Source: DATKSS01 sp049582065
GTDB lineage: Bacteria; Chloroflexota; Dormibacteria; Dormibacterales; Dormibacteraceae
Assembly (NCBI GenBank): GCA_049582065.1
Contig: JBAUTF010000137.1
Coordinates: forward strand, 1-15,799
Length of the DNA: 15,799 nt
Reading direction: 5' to 3'
Below, in pieces: positions 1-6,253 of the stretch. Position numbers and translations under genes: made by a program. Every line of letters begins with the position of its first letter. Positions within the stretch are counted from its first letter, which is position 1. The notes below the pieces were generated by a model, which was not told the DNA's origin, did no database searches, and saw only the letters and a list, made by a program, of their open reading frames with translations.

Positions 1-299
1 AGGGCGCCGACGGCGCCCCCAAGGCAGGCCCAGTACACGTAGAGGCGGCGGATGGCGGAGGCGCGGTCGTACGGATCGCGCATGGCGAAGCGGTGTGCGA
101 ACCAGAAATGAACGCCCCACACCGGCCCCGCGACCAGCACCGTGGCGCTGAAGCCGGCCAGCGACGTGCGGCTGCTCTGGGCCGAGGGATCGTTGAACAG
201 AAAGAGCAGTACGGTGTAGCCGAGAAGGGCGAGCCCGAACGCGAACAGGCCCAGCGCCGCGGCGCTGACCAGATACAGGTACAGCCGCCTTAGAATCAC
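1..299 (-). CDS. DUF5671-type membrane protein, N-terminal part (cut by window edge)
   Basis: About 99 codons of a minus-strand gene that leaves the window at base 1. The protein opens with RRLYLYLVSAAALGL, followed by a long hydrophobic helix (about residues 6-33), a short polar stretch (NDPSAQSS), a second hydrophobic segment ending in GVHFWFAHR (about 48-70), and then a second RRLYVYW motif where another repeat of helices begins. The R-LY-Y motif heading each pair of helices resembles the DUF5671 family of integral membrane proteins of unknown function. GTG at 299 is chosen because no earlier start precedes the conserved RRLYLY motif and a TACGGT box lies 7 bases upstream, as expected for a leaderless mRNA. 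It is divergent from the Trm112-like gene. The family call is from memory of the motif; no function is assigned. Confidence 0.72.
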   Translation of the reverse strand, partial: MILRRLYLYLVSAAALGLFAFGLALLGYTVLLFLFNDPSAQSSRTSLAGFSATVLVAGPVWGVHFWFAHRFAMRDPYDRASAIRRLYVYWACLGGAVGA

Positions 300-306
300 T
301 GGCGAA

Positions 307-312
307 ACCGTA
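307..312 (-). promoter_or_regulatory. -10 box (TACGGT) for the DUF5671-type gene
   Basis: TACGGT on the minus strand fits TANNNT and ends 7 bases before the GTG at 299, so transcription would start at or within a base of the start codon. The same arrangement recurs at other gene starts in the window. No clear -35 is seen. Confidence 0.45.
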
Positions 313-313
313 C

Positions 314-319
314 TACCAT
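314..319 (+). promoter_or_regulatory. -10 box (TACCAT) for the Trm112-like gene
   Basis: TACCAT ends 6 bases before the GTG at 326, predicting a leaderless transcript starting on the GTG. A second TAGAAT box at 291-296 could give a leader of about 23 bases instead, but no Shine-Dalgarno sequence precedes the GTG. Confidence 0.45.
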
Positions 320-325
320 GCGCGG

Positions 326-493
326 GTGATCTCTCAAGAACTGCTCGAAATCCTGGCGTGCCCCAAATGCCACACCAAGGTGGAGCTCAAAGAGCCCGAT
401 CAGCTGCGCTGTCCAACGTGCAAGGTGCTCTATCCGATCGTGGACGGCATCCCGGTCATGCTGATCGAAGAAGCCAAACCCGAAACCGATTAG
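326..493 (+). CDS. Trm112-like zinc-ribbon protein (YcaR/UPF0434 family)
   Basis: A 55-aa protein opening MISQELLEILACPKC. It has a CPKC pair (residues 12-15) and a CPTC pair (29-32) spaced as in a four-cysteine zinc ribbon, then YPIVDGIPVML, the conserved tail of the Trm112p/YcaR family, whose members are usually 50-70 aa. Eukaryotic Trm112 activates RNA and protein methyltransferases; the role of the short bacterial proteins is less certain. The gene uses a GTG start with no Shine-Dalgarno sequence and a TACCAT box 6 bases upstream. It stands alone on the plus strand and is followed by a strong stem-loop. The family call is secure; the partner methyltransferase is unknown. Confidence 0.88.
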   Translation: MISQELLEILACPKCHTKVELKEPDQLRCPTCKVLYPIVDGIPVMLIEEAKPETD

Positions 494-513
494 GCACTGC
501 CCACGTGGCCTGG

Positions 514-548
514 GCGGCCGGGTTTAACCCGGCCGCGACTTTGTTTCG
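514..548 (+). terminator. Stem-loop terminator after the Trm112-like gene
   Basis: An 11-bp perfect inverted repeat, GCGGCCGGGTT (514-524) and AACCCGGCCGC (526-536), separated by one T, is followed by a T-rich run (ACTTTGTTTC). It starts 20 bases after the stop codon. In practice the innermost pairs would open to form the loop. Confidence 0.6.
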
Positions 549-553
549 TCGTC

Positions 554-570
554 TCCATGCGCGGCATGGA
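554..570. repeat. Perfect 7-bp inverted repeat (hairpin)
   Basis: TCCATGC (554-560) and GCATGGA (564-570) pair perfectly around a GCG triplet. This is the second of four stem-loops packed between the convergent Trm112-like and protease genes. There is no T tract, so a terminator role is unclear. Confidence 0.5.
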
Positions 571-612
571 CTGGCTATTTCGTTAAGTCCCATCCGTATA
601 CCGGAAGGAGAG

Positions 613-635
613 CAGCCGGCCGGCGAAGCCGGCTG
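613..635. repeat. 8-bp inverted repeat (hairpin)
   Basis: CAGCCGGC (613-620) and GCCGGCTG (628-635) form an 8-bp GC-rich stem with a 7-base loop. Only two bases separate it from the next stem-loop at 638-670, so in the minus-strand transcript the two form a tandem pair just after the protease stop codon. Confidence 0.5.
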
Positions 636-637
636 GC

Positions 638-670
638 GATGAGAGGGAACCATCCGGGTTCCCTCTCATC
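638..670 (-). terminator. 14-bp stem-loop directly after the protease gene
   Basis: GATGAGAGGGAACC (638-651) and GGTTCCCTCTCATC (657-670) pair perfectly over 14 bp around a 5-base loop. On the minus strand it begins one base after the TAA stop (674-672) of the MarP-like gene. There is no U tract, so it may act as an mRNA 3'-end stabiliser or an atypical terminator. It could serve both strands. Confidence 0.6.
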
Positions 671-671
671 C

Positions 672-1850
672 TTAAGCTGCGCACGCGTACTGGCTGGTGT
701 CCCTCGGAGAGGTGTTGTTCTGGGCGTCGCGGATGTCGGTGGCGATCTCGTCGTCCGTCAGCGCATAGGCCTGGTTCGGGTCGCCGGCCGACGTCGCGAA
801 GACGATCCCGAGCACCCGCCCCTCCAGGTCGACTAGCGGGCCGCCCGAGTTGCCCGGGTGCACGCTGGCCTGCATGACGTAGATCTGGCGGGTCACGAGG
901 TTCTCGTTGTAGATGTCGCGGCCCTCCGCCGGTACCGTGCCGTCGACGACTGCAGGCACCACCTTCTCGGGGCCACCCCCTGGATAGCCGATGACCGCGG
1001 CGTTGGTGCCGCGCTGCGCCGGACCGAATGTGAGTCCCGGGCCTGTGTACTCCGGCACATACAGGACGGCCACATCCTTTTCGGGGTCGAAGAAGACCAC
1101 CGCAGCCTTCATCTCCCGGCCTCCGGGCATGATGATCACGTGGTTGCTCGTCCCCGAGACCACGTGGGCGTTGGTGACGAAGTAGCCGACGCCGACCGGG
1201 AATCCGCTGCCGGTGACCAGCCCGCCACACCCGAAGCTCGACACTTTGGCGACGGATTCGGCGACGCGGTTGACGCCCGCGGTGTAGAAAGATGTCGGGA
1301 CGGGAAGGGCGGAGAGCGTCGGCTCGAGGCCGGCGAAGGCAGACGGAAACGAGACCCCGGCCAGGATTCCTTCGACGCTGGCTAGAAAAACGGGCGGCTT
1401 CATCCCCATCGAGTCGATGCTGCGCAGAAGTGCCGACCTCTGGATCTGCTGCGCGATCTCCTGGCTGGGCCCCCTCGAGAAGCTGAGACCGAGGAACCAG
1501 CACATCGCCATCACCGCCACCGCCGAAAGAACAGCGCCTCCGATGGAATCGGTCGAGGTATGGATGCCTGCGCGCAGGATGCCGCGACGGACCGGTTCGC
1601 CCGCCGCAAAGCCGATGCTGGAGCCAAGACTTCCGCCGATCACGAGCACGAGGACGGCCCCAAGCGGCCTTGCGGTCGGGTTGTCGATCTGAAGGTAGTC
1701 GAGCACCGGCTTCGCGGCGAGCGCGCCGAGCACAACACCGACGGTCAGCCCAACGTACTGGGCGAGCGACAGCCAGAAGCCACGCCGGTACCCGTTGGCA
1801 AGGCCGATCACCACGGCGGCCACGATCACGAGGTCGATGAGGTTGACCAT
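672..1850 (-). CDS. marP: MarP-like membrane-anchored serine protease (CvpA domain plus trypsin-like domain)
   Basis: A 392-aa protein with two parts. Residues 1 to about 125 hold four hydrophobic helices of CvpA (colicin V production) type. Residues about 200-392 form a chymotrypsin-fold protease. The catalytic triad is visible: His229 in TNAHVV, Asp259 in DPEKDVAVL and Ser335 in GNSGGPLV. Cys208 and Cys390 bracket the protease domain and match the pair that forms the regulatory disulfide in Mycobacterium tuberculosis MarP (Rv3671c), a protease of very similar length needed for survival at acid pH. The active domain should lie outside the membrane. ATG at 1850 has an AGGA ribosome site six bases upstream. 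The gene is divergent from the 60-aa membrane protein and is followed by tandem stem-loops. The architecture is certain; the acid-stress role is by analogy. Confidence 0.93.
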   Translation of the reverse strand: MVNLIDLVIVAAVVIGLANGYRRGFWLSLAQYVGLTVGVVLGALAAKPVLDYLQIDNPTARPLGAVLVLVIGGSLGSSIGFAAGEPVRRGILRAGIHTSTDSIGGAVLSAVAVMAMCWFLGLSFSRGPSQEIAQQIQRSALLRSIDSMGMKPPVFLASVEGILAGVSFPSAFAGLEPTLSALPVPTSFYTAGVNRVAESVAKVSSFGCGGLVTGSGFPVGVGYFVTNAHVVSGTSNHVIIMPGGREMKAAVVFFDPEKDVAVLYVPEYTGPGLTFGPAQRGTNAAVIGYPGGGPEKVVPAVVDGTVPAEGRDIYNENLVTRQIYVMQASVHPGNSGGPLVDLEGRVLGIVFATSAGDPNQAYALTDDEIATDIRDAQNNTSPRDTSQYACAA

Positions 1851-1914
1851 TTACTGTCCTGTATTCCCTACTAACACCCTAACGGCCACTTCTGCCTGAA
1901 GGTTGTACGTCGGC

Positions 1915-1920
1915 GATAAT
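1915..1920 (+). promoter_or_regulatory. -10 box (GATAAT) for the 60-aa membrane protein gene
   Basis: GATAAT ends 6 bases before the GTG at 1927, placing the predicted transcript start on the start codon. No Shine-Dalgarno sequence is present. This position favours GTG 1927 over the upstream in-frame TTG at 1903. Confidence 0.5.
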
Positions 1921-1926
1921 TGGAAC

Positions 1927-2109
1927 GTGACCTACCTCGCCGGCGAATGGGTTCCAGCCTGGCTCGCCATGAGCATCACGTTCCTTGTTGCGAGCCTTGG
2001 CGTCGTCGGTCTCGGATGGTGGGTGCTGCGCGGCGATGCGCGCAACAGGGCCGCAGAGGAAGCCGCCGACGCGGCGACGCCCGTCGATCACAAAGAGGTC
2101 CACCACTAG
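1927..2109 (+). CDS. Small single-helix membrane protein, function unknown
   Basis: A 60-aa protein starting at GTG. Residues 9-35 (from WVPAWL to GWWVL) are one strong membrane helix, followed by RGDARN and an Ala/Glu-rich, probably helical tail ending DHKEVHH. The basic residues after the helix suggest the tail is cytoplasmic. I do not recognise a family. Its stop codon lies at the presumed start of the PNPOx-like gene, so the two should be co-translated. The His-His ending is shared with the zinc-ribbon membrane protein of the nearby oxidase locus (HGEAHH), which might hint at a link, but this is weak. An alternative TTG start at 1903 would add eight residues. Confidence in coding rests on frame, membrane helix, promoter position and coupling. 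Confidence 0.65.
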   Translation: MTYLAGEWVPAWLAMSITFLVASLGVVGLGWWVLRGDARNRAAEEAADAATPVDHKEVHH

Positions 2110-2606
2110 TCCGCTGGAGTGAGTTCTCGGCTGCGGCGCCCGAGCTGGCGGAATTCACGGCGGCGCGGCTCGAGGCCACCGGCATCGTGCTGCTCGGCAC
2201 CATACGCGCTGATGGATGGCCTCGGATCAGCCCCTGCGAGGCCTACATCGTCGACGGCGACCTCATGCTCGGGATGATGTGGCAATCGCACAAGGCGCTC
2301 GATCTCCTGAGGGACCCGCGTCTGACCATCGCCACGCCGCAAGCCGATCGTGAGCCTGTCCACGGGGATCTGAAGTTGTACGGCTCGGTCTTCGATGTGC
2401 CCGACCCGGATCGCCGCCGCCAGTACGGGGACACCCTGGAGGCGGCCATCAAGTGGCGTCCGTCCGAGCCGTACCACCTGTTCGCCGTCGACATTGAGCG
2501 GGCCGGCTTCATCAGCTTTGGCGAGCAGCGCCGGCTGCTTCGGTGGTCGCGTGAGTCGGGAATCGAGGTCCTGCGGCACCCCGACGACGCCGCCGGCGCG
2601 GGCTAG
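2109..2606 (+). CDS. Pyridoxamine 5'-phosphate oxidase-fold flavoprotein (start codon non-canonical)
   Basis: About 165 aa of a split-barrel FMN-binding protein. The opening RWSEFSAAAPEL, then GIVLLGTIRADGWPRISPCE (25-44), GDLMLGMMWQSHKALDLLRDP (50-70) and the later YHLFAVDIERAGF (122-134) follow the pattern of general-stress or F420/FMN-dependent PNPOx-like proteins. The substrate cannot be read from sequence. No ATG, GTG or TTG occurs in frame between the upstream gene's stop and the conserved core. The natural N-terminus falls on GTC at 2109, which overlaps the TAG stop of the 60-aa gene (TAGTC) and has AAAGAGG about ten bases upstream. Either GTC initiates, a base is miscalled, or translation starts far upstream. 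The TAG stop shares the palindrome CTAG with the stop of ctaD on the other strand. Confidence 0.82.
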   Translation, partial: VRWSEFSAAAPELAEFTAARLEATGIVLLGTIRADGWPRISPCEAYIVDGDLMLGMMWQSHKALDLLRDPRLTIATPQADREPVHGDLKLYGSVFDVPDPDRRRQYGDTLEAAIKWRPSEPYHLFAVDIERAGFISFGEQRRLLRWSRESGIEVLRHPDDAAGAG

Positions 2607-4261
2607 GCTCGGACCGGCTCCGGTCGGCTGTCGACCAGCTCGCCCGACTCGCGCAGGTCGCGCAGCGGCATGAAGCTCCGCACCGGCGGGACGCGCTCGA
2701 AGTTGTAGGGCGGCGGGGGCGAGGTGGTCGCCCATTCGAGTGTGTTGGCCTGCCAGGGGTCGTCGCCGGCGATCTCACCGTGGCGCCAGCTGCGGACCAC
2801 GTTGATGAGGAACAGAAGGACGGAGAACGCGATCAGGAACGACGACACCGTGATGATCAGGTTGGTCGTCGCCCACTCCGTGTTGGTGTAGGTCGCGATG
2901 CGGCGCGGCATGCCCTCGAGCCCGAGAGTGTGCATGATCAAGAAGGTGCCGTTGAACCCCACGAACAGGGTCCAGAAGTTCCATTCGCCGAGCGTGCGGT
3001 TGAGCAGTCGCCCGGTGATCTTCGGGAACCAGTAGTAGATTCCGGCGAAAATCGTGAACACGCTGCCTCCGAACAGCACGTAGTGAAGATGGGCCACGAC
3101 GTAGTAGGACTGGTGCAGCTGGGTGTCGACGGGGACCGATGCCAGGTAGACCCCGGTGATGCCGCCGATCAGGAACGTGGCGAGGAAGCCGAACGCGAAC
3201 TTCATGGGGATCGTGAACTCGATCGACCCCCACCAGGCGGTCGCGATCCAGTTGAAGAACTTGATGCCGGTCGGGACCGCGATCAGCATCGTCATCAACA
3301 TGAAGAAGCCCTCGACGTAGGTGTTCATGCCGACCGTAAACATGTGGTGCGCCCACACGGTCATCGACAGGAACACGATGCCGAACAGCGCGGCGACCAT
3401 CGACATGTAGCCGAAGATCGGCTTGCGAGCGAAGACGGGGATGATCTCGGAGATCATCCCGAAGCCTGGCAGAATCATGATGTAGACCTCGGGGTGCCCG
3501 AAGAACCAGAACAGGTGCTGGTACAGCACGGGGCGGCCCTGAGTGGTGAAGAACTGAGTCCCGAGCTGGCGGTCGAACTCGACCAGAATCATCGCCGCGG
3601 CGAGCGGCGCGCCGACCACGAGCAGAAGAATCGAGGTCGAGATCTGCGCCCAGACGAACAGTGGAAGCCGGGTCAGCTTCATGCCCGGGGCGCGCAGCGC
3701 GATGATCGTGGTGAGGAAGTTGGTTGACGCCATGATGCCGCTGATCGCCCAGACGATGATGCTCATTGCCCAGAAGTCGACCCCGAGGCTGTGCGACTGG
3801 TATGCCTTCTCGGTCAACGGTGCATAGCCGGTCCAGCCCGCGTCCAGCGCGCCGCCGGTGAAGAAGCCGCTGTAGTACAGGATGATCGAGACGGGAATCA
3901 GCCAGAAGCCGAGCAGGTTGACGCGCGGGAACGCCATGTCTCGGGCGCCGATCATGATCGGGACCATGTAGTTGGCGATCCCGGTCAGGAAGATCGTGAC
4001 GAAGAAGAAGATCATCGTCACGCCGTGCGCGGAGATGAGCTGGTTGTAGGTCTCGTGGTCGACCACCGAGAGGTTGGGTTGAGCGAGCTGTAGACGGATG
4101 ATCAGCGCGAATATGCCGCCGACCACGAAGCTCAGGATGCCGGTGACCATGTACATGATCCCGATCAACTTGTGATCGGTGGTCGTCAGCCAGAGGCTGA
4201 TCGGCTTGAAGAACGTGTCGTCGTAAGCCTTGGGACGAGGCAGGACAGTGGTGGCTGCCAT
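2603..4261 (-). CDS. ctaD: Cytochrome c oxidase subunit I (aa3-type, A1 family)
   Basis: A 552-aa protein, the usual length for the catalytic subunit that reduces O2 to water and pumps protons. About twelve membrane helices are visible. Haem and copper ligands are all present: His79 (SAHG, haem a), His256 with cross-linked Tyr260 in GHPEVY, His305/306 (WAHHMF) for CuB, and His391 and His393 (VAHLHY) for haem a3 and haem a. Glu258 in GHPEVY marks the A1 type with a D channel. Lys334 (TGIKFF) is the K-channel residue, and NYMVP and ARDMAFPRVN belong to the D-channel entrance. ATG at 4261 follows ctaC by 12 bases with AGGA five bases upstream, so the two form an operon. Its stop overlaps the stop of the convergent PNPOx-like gene by four bases. 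Confidence 0.98.
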   Translation of the reverse strand: MAATTVLPRPKAYDDTFFKPISLWLTTTDHKLIGIMYMVTGILSFVVGGIFALIIRLQLAQPNLSVVDHETYNQLISAHGVTMIFFFVTIFLTGIANYMVPIMIGARDMAFPRVNLLGFWLIPVSIILYYSGFFTGGALDAGWTGYAPLTEKAYQSHSLGVDFWAMSIIVWAISGIMASTNFLTTIIALRAPGMKLTRLPLFVWAQISTSILLLVVGAPLAAAMILVEFDRQLGTQFFTTQGRPVLYQHLFWFFGHPEVYIMILPGFGMISEIIPVFARKPIFGYMSMVAALFGIVFLSMTVWAHHMFTVGMNTYVEGFFMLMTMLIAVPTGIKFFNWIATAWWGSIEFTIPMKFAFGFLATFLIGGITGVYLASVPVDTQLHQSYYVVAHLHYVLFGGSVFTIFAGIYYWFPKITGRLLNRTLGEWNFWTLFVGFNGTFLIMHTLGLEGMPRRIATYTNTEWATTNLIITVSSFLIAFSVLLFLINVVRSWRHGEIAGDDPWQANTLEWATTSPPPPYNFERVPPVRSFMPLRDLRESGELVDSRPEPVRA

Positions 4262-4273
4262 CTGGTTCCTATG

Positions 4274-5062
4274 CTAACTCGGCGATGCCGAAGGGCTGGC
4301 CGAGGGCTGCTGCGCCGCGGATTGCTGCTGGATCCACTGGTTGAAATCGCTCTGGTCCATGGCCTGGACGATGATCTGCATCGTGCTGTGCCCTGCTCCG
4401 CACAGCTCGGCGCACTCGCCGCGCCACATGCCCGGCTGGTCGATCTTCATCCAGGAGAAGTTGTCGTAGCCGGGAACCGCGTCGGTCTTGCCCGTGATCG
4501 CGGGCACCCACCAGGAGTGGATGACGTCAGTGCTGTCGAACTGGAGCTTGATCAGCGTGTTGGTCGGTACCACGAACGGGGTGACGTTGCCGGCCAGAGT
4601 CCCCTCCTGGTGGACCACGATGCCGTCCATCGGGTACCTGTACTCCCAGCCGAACTGGTGGGCCGAAACGACGATGGTCATGTCTGGATTGCTGATCGGC
4701 TGGAAGTCCCGCTGGAGCTCGGCAAAGCTGAAGCCAACGATCACCAGCACGATGGCGAGCGGCGCCAGAGTCCATGCGATCTCCAGCCCGTTGTGGCCGT
4801 GGATCTGCGGCGGCACGTAGCCGACCGGCTGCCGAGAGCGCCGGTATTTCAGTACGACCCACAAGATCGACGCCTCGACTCCTACGAAGACGATGATCGC
4901 GACGATCGAGATCCCGATGTAGAGGTTGTAGATGTCCTGCCCGTTGGGTGAGACCGGGGTCGGGAAGATGGGGGAGAGGCCGCCCGTCCCACATGAGCTG
5001 AGCCAAATCGCGGCGAGCACCAGGCCCGCAAAGGTGAGAGGCGCGCGAACGCGTGCAGTCAC
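4274..5062 (-). CDS. ctaC: Cytochrome c oxidase subunit II (lipoprotein, CuA-binding)
   Basis: A 262-aa subunit that accepts electrons at the CuA centre and passes them to haem a. It starts with a signal peptide and a lipobox LSSC (Cys24), so the mature N-terminus should be lipidated. Two membrane helices follow (about 46-72 and 95-115). The CuA ligands sit in the extracytoplasmic domain: His182 (VIHSWW), then Cys217, Glu219, Cys221, His225 and Met228 in CAELCGAGHSTM. No cytochrome c domain is fused at the C-terminus, which instead ends in a short Ser/Pro-rich tail (SASPSASPS). GTG at 5062 is chosen because it gives a correct lipoprotein signal and lies 8 bases after a TATACT box. Longer in-frame starts would run into the divergent gene. 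It forms an operon with ctaD. Confidence 0.96.
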   Translation of the reverse strand: MTARVRAPLTFAGLVLAAIWLSSCGTGGLSPIFPTPVSPNGQDIYNLYIGISIVAIIVFVGVEASILWVVLKYRRSRQPVGYVPPQIHGHNGLEIAWTLAPLAIVLVIVGFSFAELQRDFQPISNPDMTIVVSAHQFGWEYRYPMDGIVVHQEGTLAGNVTPFVVPTNTLIKLQFDSTDVIHSWWVPAITGKTDAVPGYDNFSWMKIDQPGMWRGECAELCGAGHSTMQIIVQAMDQSDFNQWIQQQSAAQQPSASPSASPS

Positions 5063-5070
5063 GGCGGTCA

Positions 5071-5076
5071 AGTATA
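5071..5076 (-). promoter_or_regulatory. -10 box (TATACT) for ctaC-ctaD
   Basis: TATACT, a near-consensus -10 hexamer, ends 8 bases before the GTG start of ctaC, so the mRNA is predicted to be leaderless or to carry one or two bases. It faces the TAGAAT box at 5121-5126 of the divergent plus-strand unit, 44 bases away. Confidence 0.55.
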
Positions 5077-5120
5077 TCGGCGGCCGGAGGATCGCCCGGC
5101 GTGGCGCCTCAGCGACCGGA

Positions 5121-5126
5121 TAGAAT
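5121..5126 (+). promoter_or_regulatory. -10 box (TAGAAT) for the zinc-ribbon gene-ctaE-cupredoxin unit
   Basis: TAGAAT lies 12 bases before the GTG at 5139, predicting a very short leader of about six bases without a Shine-Dalgarno sequence. No good -35 is seen. Confidence 0.45.
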
Positions 5127-5138
5127 CCAAAACCGAAC

Positions 5139-5630
5139 GTGGCGGTAGCCAGCAAGCCTCGATATGTCGACGTTGCCAACCCGGACCTTGCCGTCGATTG
5201 CCCGCGCTGCGGGCTGAGGACGGCCCGGTTCATCGACCACTGCCGCAACTGCGGGTACAAGCAGTGGCCCTCGAGCACGATGGCTTCGGCCGCGTTCAAG
5301 GCCTGGCGCAGCGCCGATCCTTCGCGGGCGGCCGCATCGCGATTCGACCTGGAGCTGCCGGTTTTCGCCGACGACACGGTGGATTTCGCGGCCCGTGCTC
5401 ACGAGCTCGGCATCCACCTGTTCCCGAGCAGCAGCTGGCCGTTCGTCATCTGCTTCGGTCTGCTGTTCCTCGCTCTCGGGGCGATTCCATTCCCGTCGGT
5501 CGCCCGCATCGTGCTCGCCGTGATCGGCGGTGTCATCTTCCTGGTGGGCGTCGTAGGCTGGGTCGTCGTCGAGGACGTCCAGATGTTCCCGAGCGATGGA
5601 CCTCCGCCGCACGGCGAGGCTCACCACTGA
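5139..5630 (+). CDS. Zinc-ribbon, two-helix membrane protein of the oxidase locus
   Basis: A 163-aa protein. Residues 21-24 (CPRC) and 35-38 (CRNC) form a four-cysteine zinc ribbon near the N-terminus. A linker follows, then two membrane helices (about 100-118 and 122-143), the segment VEDVQMFP and a His-rich end (PPPHGEAHH). With two helices, ribbon and tail should lie on the same side, probably the cytoplasm. It is the first gene of the plus-strand unit, and its TGA overlaps the ATG of ctaE by one base (TGATG), so it is very likely made together with subunit III. It may be a small accessory subunit in the position of actinobacterial subunit IV (CtaF), or an assembly factor. I cannot assign it to a named family. 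GTG is the only suitable start. Confidence 0.8.
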   Translation: MAVASKPRYVDVANPDLAVDCPRCGLRTARFIDHCRNCGYKQWPSSTMASAAFKAWRSADPSRAAASRFDLELPVFADDTVDFAARAHELGIHLFPSSSWPFVICFGLLFLALGAIPFPSVARIVLAVIGGVIFLVGVVGWVVVEDVQMFPSDGPPPHGEAHH

Positions 5631-6253
5631 TGGCCGTCGCCAGCATCCGGCCGGAGCAGACCCCGCAGTACCCCGCGATCAAGCCCGGGATGACCGGCAT
5701 GTACATCTTCCTGGCGTCGGAGGTCATGTTCTTCGGCAGCCTGTTCGCGGTCTACTTCTACCTTTACGGCTCGCATATCGTCTGGCCGCCGCCGCCCCCG
5801 ACGACCAGCGAGTTCTACGTCAACTGGTACCCGGTGCCCGTCATCAACACGATCGTGCTGTTTTCCAGTGCTTTTACTTGCCACTTCGGGGCCGATGCCC
5901 TTGCGCGCGACAATCGGCGCCGCTTCTTCCTCCTGTGGACCGCGACCATCCTCCTGGGCCTCGCCTTCGAGTTCGGTCAGCTTTATGAATTCATCGCCGC
6001 TTTCGGGCGCGGGATGAGCCTGACGTCCAACAGTTTCGCCAGCGCCTTTTTCATCATGACCGGCTTCCACGGCGCTCATGTGCTCGGGGGCCTTGTCCTC
6101 CTGTCACTCATCCTGTTTCGCGCTGCGAAAGGCCAGTTCTCGTCCCAGCATCACGTGGGCGTGGCGGCGGTCACGTTGTACTGGCACTTCGTCGACGTGG
6201 TGTGGTTTTTCCTCTTCACCATCCTCTATGTAGGTGTGGCGCTGTTCCGATGA
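5630..6253 (+). CDS. ctaE: Cytochrome c oxidase subunit III
   Basis: A 207-aa protein with about five hydrophobic helices, the short form of subunit III that lacks the first two helices of the mitochondrial protein. Conserved segments include FLASEVMFFGSLF (27-39, with the buried Glu31), FEFGQLYEF (113-121), TGFHGAHVLGG (144-154) and LYWHFVDVVWFFLF (183-196), all typical of the COX3 family. The subunit stabilises the active site and supports proton uptake; it carries no redox metal. ATG at 5630 overlaps the upstream stop (TGATG), and its own TGA overlaps the ATG of the cupredoxin gene (ATGA), so all three genes are translationally coupled. The gene is separated from ctaC-ctaD by the shared divergent promoter region. 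Confidence 0.97.
   Translation: MAVASIRPEQTPQYPAIKPGMTGMYIFLASEVMFFGSLFAVYFYLYGSHIVWPPPPPTTSEFYVNWYPVPVINTIVLFSSAFTCHFGADALARDNRRRFFLLWTATILLGLAFEFGQLYEFIAAFGRGMSLTSNSFASAFFIMTGFHGAHVLGGLVLLSLILFRAAKGQFSSQHHVGVAAVTLYWHFVDVVWFFLFTILYVGVALFR

Noticed and set aside
291..296. TAGAAT as the main promoter of the Trm112-like gene
   Set aside because: It would leave a 23-base leader without a ribosome site, whereas TACCAT at 314-319 fits the leaderless spacing. It remains possible as a second promoter.
583..1503. Overlapping minus-strand frame within the MarP-like gene
   Set aside because: Arg-rich out-of-frame translation; the catalytic triad lies in the other frame.
2780..3727. Long plus-strand open frame (315 codons) antisense to ctaD
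   Set aside because: It mirrors a conserved oxidase gene, is rich in charged residues (H, D, E, R) as expected from the complement of a membrane-protein gene in GC-rich DNA, and shows no domain.
4274..5377. Longer CtaC form with about 105 extra N-terminal residues
   Set aside because: It would overlap the divergent zinc-ribbon gene and bury the lipoprotein signal inside the protein.
5139..5650. Shared MAVAS N-terminus of the zinc-ribbon protein and CtaE as a duplication
   Set aside because: Only five residues match, codons differ and the proteins are otherwise unrelated, so chance is likely.
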